This document shows, in pieces, positions 40,370 through 44,174 of a DNA stretch of 44,174 nt (the stretch's first letter is position 1; the number at the start of each line of letters is the position of its first letter). Position numbers and translations under genes: made by a program. Under the pieces are notes generated by a model. That model was not told the origin of the DNA and did no database searches. It saw only the letters and a list, made by a program, of their open reading frames with translations. Source of the DNA: Acidobacteriota bacterium (lineage in GTDB: Bacteria > Acidobacteriota > Vicinamibacteria > Vicinamibacterales > SCN-69-37); assembly GCA_009694745.1 (NCBI GenBank), contig SHUF01000019.1:1-44174 (forward strand), given 5' to 3'.

Positions 40370-42081
40370 TCGTCCACCCGCACTTCGCGGAACATGCCGG
40401 CCTCCATGTGCATCAGCAGGTGGCAGTGATACGCCCAGCGTCCGAGCACGTCGGCACGGACACGGTACGAACGTTTTGTACCAGGCGGCATATCAATCGT
40501 GTGCTTGCGCAGCTGGAACTCCCCGGCATCGTTTTCCAAGTCACTCCATAGGCCATGCAGATGAATGGGATGCGTCATCATCGTGTCGTTGACCAGCACA
40601 ATGCGTAACCGTTCGCCGTACTTCAATTGCAAGGGCTCGGCATCAGCGAACTTGACGCCGTCGAACGACCACGCGAACTTCTCCATGTGCCCGGTCAGGT
40701 GCAACTCCACGGTGCGGCCGGGCTCTCGACCGTCGGGGTCATCAAACAGGCTTCGGAGATCCGCGTATGTGAGGACCCGGCGCCCGTTGTCACGGAGCCC
40801 GACACCCGGGTCGTCCAATCGAGACGTCGGGGCCATCGCCTGGCCGTCTATGAGGGGGTTTCCCTTTTCGCTCGCCGGATGGGCCTGCCCACCGCCCATG
40901 TCCATGCCGCCCATGTTCGACATGTCGTGTCCCGCGTGCGGGTCGGCCGCTGCGCCATGCGCCATCCCCATGTCCATCATCCTCAGCACCTGCGGTGCGT
41001 CGGGGTCGGGAACAGTCGTCCGCAATCCCTGCCGCACGGCCAGTGTCCCGGCGGCGTAGCCCGTGCGATCCATCGACTGCGCAAAGATCGTGTAGGCGTC
41101 CTGTCCAGACGGCTCGACGATCACATCGAACGTTTCGGCCACGGCGATGCGGAATTCGTCAACTGAAACAGGATGGACGTACTGTCCGTCTGCGGCAACG
41201 ACCGTCATCTTCAGTCCGGGAATCCGCACGTCGAAATACGACATGGCGGCGCCATTGATGAAACGTAGTCGCACGCGTTCGCCAGGTGTGAACAGGCCGG
41301 TCCAGTTTCCTGCCGGCGCGGTCCCGTTCATCAAATACGTGTAGGTATGGCCAGTGACATCCGACAAATCCGTGGCAGCCATGCGCATCTCGCCCCACAT
41401 TTTCCGATCGGCCAACGCGGCTCCCAACCCCTGGCGTCTGGCGGCACGGACGAAGTCACCAACCGTCCGCTTGTTGAAGTTGTAATAGTCCGACTGTTTC
41501 TTGAGCTTGCGGAAGATTCGCGCCGGGTCCTCGTCGGTCCAATCCGACAGGACAATCACATGGTCACGGTCGCATTGAAACGGTGCGGGTTTGAGGGGGT
41601 CGACGACGATGGCGCCGTAGACGCCGCGCTGTTCCTGGAATCCGGAGTGGCTGTGGTACCAATACGTGCCGCTCTGCCTGACCTTGAACCGATAGGCGTA
41701 AGTCTCCCCGGGCCGAATGCCGTGAAAGCTCAGCCCAGGGACGCCATCCATGTTCGCCGGCAGCAGGATGCCATGCCAGTGAATGGATGTGTCCTCCGCC
41801 CGGAGGTCGTTAGACACACGCAGTGCGACCTCGTCGCCTTCTCGCCACCGGAGCGTGGGCGCGGGAATCGATCCGTTCACGGTGACGGCAGTACGCAAGC
41901 GCCCCGTCACGCTCAGAGGCGTCTCGCCAATGCGCAGGTCGAATGAAGTGCCTGACAACTCCGGCGTCGGCTGGCGCGTTGTCGTCTGCGCCCAGACCGA
42001 CGGCTGCCAGAGGCCGAGACCGGCCGCCGCGCCACCCACTGCGAGCCCTTTGACGAATGTACGGCGGGTTGGTGATGCCAT
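40366..42081 (-). CDS. copA: Periplasmic multicopper oxidase CopA (PcoA/CopA family)
   Basis: A 571-residue Tat-exported oxidase (PTRRTFVKGLAVGG, Arg6-Arg7). All four copper-binding motifs are intact: HWHG (101-104), WYHSHSG (141-147), HPIHLHG (504-510) and YHCHLLMHMEAGM (551-563). A Met/His-rich segment (MMDMGMAHGAAADPHAGHDM, about 365-385, then MGGMDMGGG) matches the copper-binding linker of CopA and PcoA. It oxidises Cu(I) to Cu(II) in the periplasm. This is a different protein from the P-type ATPase also called CopA. It is coupled to copB. Confidence 0.93.
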   Translation of the reverse strand: MASPTRRTFVKGLAVGGAAAGLGLWQPSVWAQTTTRQPTPELSGTSFDLRIGETPLSVTGRLRTAVTVNGSIPAPTLRWREGDEVALRVSNDLRAEDTSIHWHGILLPANMDGVPGLSFHGIRPGETYAYRFKVRQSGTYWYHSHSGFQEQRGVYGAIVVDPLKPAPFQCDRDHVIVLSDWTDEDPARIFRKLKKQSDYYNFNKRTVGDFVRAARRQGLGAALADRKMWGEMRMAATDLSDVTGHTYTYLMNGTAPAGNWTGLFTPGERVRLRFINGAAMSYFDVRIPGLKMTVVAADGQYVHPVSVDEFRIAVAETFDVIVEPSGQDAYTIFAQSMDRTGYAAGTLAVRQGLRTTVPDPDAPQVLRMMDMGMAHGAAADPHAGHDMSNMGGMDMGGGQAHPASEKGNPLIDGQAMAPTSRLDDPGVGLRDNGRRVLTYADLRSLFDDPDGREPGRTVELHLTGHMEKFAWSFDGVKFADAEPLQLKYGERLRIVLVNDTMMTHPIHLHGLWSDLENDAGEFQLRKHTIDMPPGTKRSYRVRADVLGRWAYHCHLLMHMEAGMFREVRVDE

Positions 42082-42093
42082 GACGTCCTGGTG

Positions 42094-42429
42094 CTATTGG
42101 CCCACGAGTACGGCCAGACGGATCACCGTGGCGTCGGTCATCGATTCGTCGTGGTTGACCGTAACAGCGATCCGTTCGCCCTTCTGGATCCGGGCATCGG
42201 CGAAGGTCACCACCTTGTCGCCACGGAGGACTTTGGTCTTCGCCGTGACCGCGAACTCCATGGTGGATTCCTTTTTCGTCTTGTCGTCGATGACGTTCAC
42301 CTGAACCTTGGCCGCCAGCGTGGCGATCACCGTCCCCTTGAACGTTTCATCGTGGGCCAACAAATTGGCGCCACCCACCCCCATCGTCATCACTGTGAGT
42401 ATCAACACTATCAGTATCAGTCGTTTCAT
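42094..42429 (-). CDS. Small exported protein, OB-fold/CusF-like (paralogue of 18922-19242)
   Basis: 111 residues: a long hydrophobic signal (LILIVLILTVMTMGVGG), then a beta-rich domain (TFKGTVIATLAAKVQVNVID, TMEFAVTAKTKVLRGDKVVT, RIQKGERIAVTVNHD). It shares most core residues with the protein at 18922. The order 'turn KTKK, then STMEF, then GDKV' recalls CusF, whose copper site lies in that region, so copper binding is plausible but unproven. ATG overlaps the stop of the cytochrome c gene (ATGA). It lies 12 bp before the multicopper oxidase. Confidence 0.72.
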   Translation of the reverse strand: MKRLILIVLILTVMTMGVGGANLLAHDETFKGTVIATLAAKVQVNVIDDKTKKESTMEFAVTAKTKVLRGDKVVTFADARIQKGERIAVTVNHDESMTDATVIRLAVLVGQ

Positions 42430-43010
42430 CGTCGTTTGTCCTTGCCACCAGAGAGAAAGTCATCGATTTCCGTTTTTTGTTGCGCCTCCGCCGGGCTTCT
42501 CGGATTCAAGGTCTCCATGGTCAGCCGCTCTTGATCCGAGAGTCGTGGCAGGTGGCGAATGAACGCGACCAAGTGCCACGACGCCCGTTCGCCGCCCGGG
42601 GTGCCGGTGCTGCGGGCCGGCATGCCGGTAAACGGAATACCGTGCTCGATGACATAGAACAGCTCGCCGTCGGTCATGCCCTGCGTCGCCGGACCGCGCA
42701 TGTCGGGAGCCGGCGGGTACAGGTTCCGACCGATGGCCGTGTCGCCGCTGCCATCATTGGCGTGACAGGTCGCGCAGAAGTCGGCCCAATGTTTCAACCC
42801 AGCCTCGACTGCCTCCGGCCTCTGCGCAACAGGATTCACCCCATGTCGCATGGCGTCTGGCGTGGCCCATCGCCTGGCGGCCCGCACCATCCACTCTTCA
42901 GCGCTCCACGGAGTGGCGCGCGCCGAAAAACCCATACCTCTGGTCACCATGGCTGCGACACACACGGCGGCAAGCCCCCCGACCAGCCACCACACGAACC
43001 ACTTCCTCAT
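42426..43010 (-). CDS. Monohaem cytochrome c, first gene of the copA-copB operon
   Basis: A 194-residue protein: N-terminal membrane anchor/signal (FVWWLVGGLAAVCVAAMV), haem motif CATCH (79-83), NLYPPAPDMRGPATQGMTDG and the axial Met in IPFTGMPA, as in class I cytochromes c of copper operons. I chose ATG 43010 because GAGGA lies 6-10 bp upstream and the hydrophobic segment follows directly; the frame extends to 43067 without support. It may shuttle electrons from the multicopper oxidase or protect the haem pathway from copper. Confidence 0.87.
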   Translation of the reverse strand: MRKWFVWWLVGGLAAVCVAAMVTRGMGFSARATPWSAEEWMVRAARRWATPDAMRHGVNPVAQRPEAVEAGLKHWADFCATCHANDGSGDTAIGRNLYPPAPDMRGPATQGMTDGELFYVIEHGIPFTGMPARSTGTPGGERASWHLVAFIRHLPRLSDQERLTMETLNPRSPAEAQQKTEIDDFLSGGKDKRR

Positions 43011-43070
43011 TGCGTCCTCAGCGACATGTGCACCGACGCGACCCGGCGCGTCTTCCATTGATAACATGCC

Positions 43071-43095
43071 GCGCGCGACGGCAACCGTCGCGCGC
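43071..43095. promoter_or_regulatory. Perfect 11-bp inverted repeat in the divergent copper promoter region
   Basis: GCGCGCGACGG (43071-43081), loop CAA, CCGTCGCGCGC (43085-43095). It lies between the cytochrome c start (43010) and the response regulator. It would be a very stable RNA hairpin in either direction, or an operator. It is not followed by a T-run. Confidence 0.55.
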
Positions 43096-43101
43096 CTTCT
43101 A

Positions 43102-43117
43102 TTAATGAGATTTAATG
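43102..43117 (+). promoter_or_regulatory. Candidate CopR/OmpR-type box
   Basis: TTAATG at 43102-43107 and again at 43112-43117: a direct repeat exactly one helical turn (10 bp) apart, the usual geometry of OmpR/PhoB-family binding sites. It lies in the intergenic region shared by the copper operon and the response-regulator gene. Confidence 0.4.
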
Positions 43118-43153
43118 TCTGCGCTGGCAGCAGAACGGTTGAGCGATGAGATC

Positions 43154-43846
43154 ATGATGCCTGTGCACATTCTGGTAGTGGAGGACGAACCCAAGGTCTC
43201 TGACCTCATCCACAAGGGACTGACTGATGAGCACTTCCAGGTGGACATTGCCCGCACCGGTGCACGGGCGCTGGCGATGGTCGATGCCACCAGTTACGAC
43301 CTGTTGATTCTCGACGTCATGCTCCCCGACATCGACGGGTTTGACATCTGCCGCGCGGTCCGAAGCGGCGGGCACAGCGTGCCGATTCTGATGCTGTCGG
43401 CGCGCAGCCTCGTTGAGGATCGTGTGCGTGGGCTCAACACCGGCGCCGACGACTATCTGACGAAACCGTTCGACTACGCCGAGCTCAGTGCACGAATCCG
43501 TGCATTGCTGCGGCGCGCCCACGAGCCGTCACTCATCCCGCTCGTGGTGGCTGACCTCGTCCTGGAACCCGTCACGCGAACTGTTCATCGCAGAGGGCGT
43601 CGTATTGACCTCACCCCAAAAGAATTTGCCCTGCTCGAGTATCTGATGCGTCACGCTGGGCATGTCGTGACCAGGCCGATGATTGCGGAATACGTCTGGG
43701 ATTTCACCTGGGATCGCCTGACGAACGTGATTGATGTCTTCATCAACCACCTGCGTAAGAAAATCGAGCTGCCAGGTGAGCCGCGCCTGGTTCACGCTGT
43801 TCGAGGAGCTGGTTATGTCATTCGTGAACCGCAAGCCACTGATTAG
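43154..43846 (+). CDS. copR: OmpR-family response regulator (CopR/CusR-like)
   Basis: About 230 residues. Receiver domain: ILVVEDEPKVSDLI, phosphoacceptor Asp (about 54) in LLILDVMLPDIDG, LMLSARS, and Lys in DYLTKPFDYAEL. Winged-helix output domain: RIDLTPKEFALLEYLM, IAEYVWDFTWDRLTNVIDVF, and the final LVHAVRGAGYVI. These match CopR/CusR/IrlR, which activate copper-resistance genes. ATG 43154 or 43157 (Met-Met). It overlaps the sensor kinase gene by 32 bp and is divergent from the copper operon it probably controls. Confidence 0.88.
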   Translation: MMPVHILVVEDEPKVSDLIHKGLTDEHFQVDIARTGARALAMVDATSYDLLILDVMLPDIDGFDICRAVRSGGHSVPILMLSARSLVEDRVRGLNTGADDYLTKPFDYAELSARIRALLRRAHEPSLIPLVVADLVLEPVTRTVHRRGRRIDLTPKEFALLEYLMRHAGHVVTRPMIAEYVWDFTWDRLTNVIDVFINHLRKKIELPGEPRLVHAVRGAGYVIREPQATD

Positions 43847-44174
43847 AACCCTGCGGGGGCGGCTCACGGTCCTGCACCTCGGCACGCTCACATTCACCCT
43901 GCTCCTGTTTGCGGTGCTCGCCTACCAGGTGCTGTCACGCACGCTCTACGGCCACCACGACGAGGAATTGGCACGACAGGCGCATGATCTGGTGCAGGCG
44001 CTGGACGACACGCCCCTCACGGCGGCGAACATCCGGCAGGCGTTCGGCCAATCGTCGGTGGGATCGCGGTTTGTGATGGTGCGGGACAACCGCGGCGCGC
44101 TTGTGTATCGCGACCTGGTGCTGCAGCCCACCGAGCCTACTCTTGGCGAACATCAGGTGCTCGTGCATGCCGCC
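43815..44174 (+). CDS. copS: Sensor histidine kinase (CopS/CusS-like), partial at right edge
   Basis: ATG 43815 opens a frame running off the window (120 codons). It starts with RTLRGRLTVLHLGTLTFTLL and LLFAVLAYQVL, the first membrane helix, then the beginning of a periplasmic sensor domain (HHDEELARQAHDLVQALDDT, VGSRFVMVRDNRGALVYRD). The kinase core is not included. The overlap with the response-regulator gene supports a two-component pair. Confidence 0.8.
   Translation, partial: MSFVNRKPLIRTLRGRLTVLHLGTLTFTLLLFAVLAYQVLSRTLYGHHDEELARQAHDLVQALDDTPLTAANIRQAFGQSSVGSRFVMVRDNRGALVYRDLVLQPTEPTLGEHQVLVHAA

Noticed and set aside
1-44174. CRISPR arrays, rRNA and tRNA genes, phage structural genes
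   Set aside because: No regularly spaced repeats, no rRNA core sequence, no tRNA-like cloverleaf with a TTCGA arm and no phage structural gene was found on either strand by eye.

Overview
The window is GC-rich, densely coded bacterial DNA with many 1-4 bp stop/start overlaps and frequent GTG starts. Its gene content is Gram-negative: Tat-exported molybdoenzymes, a tripartite RND efflux system, an outer-membrane CopB and periplasmic cytochromes c. The mixture (acidobacterial-style membrane and regulator genes, a secreted CotH kinase, many PIN toxins) suggests an Acidobacteriota/Vicinamibacteria-like soil or sediment organism. That placement is an inference; no rRNA or other phylogenetic marker is present.

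Layout. 1-73: edge of a probable IS630-type transposase. 168-1121: secreted SGNH hydrolase. 6020-1134 (minus): an operon for a three-subunit molybdenum hydroxylase of the 4-hydroxybenzoyl-CoA reductase type, followed by a secreted EEP-family hydrolase. 7716-6061 (minus): GT-C-like membrane protein. 7999-10497: one continuous frame joining a full sodium:solute symporter to an RND-type membrane fusion protein. 10568-12692: two divergent, paralogous response-regulator genes, each interrupted by an in-frame stop codon. 12736-15201: exported methyltransferase-like protein and an APC permease. 15695-15222 (minus): Nudix hydrolase. 15752-20530: a tight operon of IorAB-like molybdenum dehydrogenase, cytochrome c, small periplasmic protein, HupE/UreJ protein and an anchored protein. 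20616-22478: EF-hand/CotH kinase. 30345-22480 (minus): czcCBA-like heavy-metal efflux operon, a Met/His-rich periplasmic protein and an MFS transporter, preceded by a Cys/His-rich small protein.

30860-32565 is a small accessory patch with two PIN toxin-antitoxin pairs and a glycosyltransferase fragment. 36692-32590 (minus) is a copper operon: BNR/sialidase-like protein, YHS-CopA P1B-ATPase and a hypothetical protein. 36728-39506 is a scrap zone: a Cu-ATPase tail, a TIR-domain fragment joined to a broken DUF5131 (three-Cys-motif) gene, an intact VapBC pair inside 47-bp direct repeats, tiny Met-rich and membrane ORFs, and a P-type ATPase tail. 43010-39515 (minus) is a second copper operon (cytochrome c, small periplasmic protein, multicopper oxidase CopA, CopB), divergent from a CopRS-like two-component system that runs off the right edge.

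The main theme is metal homeostasis and periplasmic redox chemistry. The most unusual observations are the symporter-adaptor fusion; four genes with in-frame stop codons followed by conserved coding in the same frame, one of them at a motif cysteine; and a paralogous pair of small exported proteins that each follow a cytochrome c gene. No rRNA, tRNA or CRISPR array was seen.
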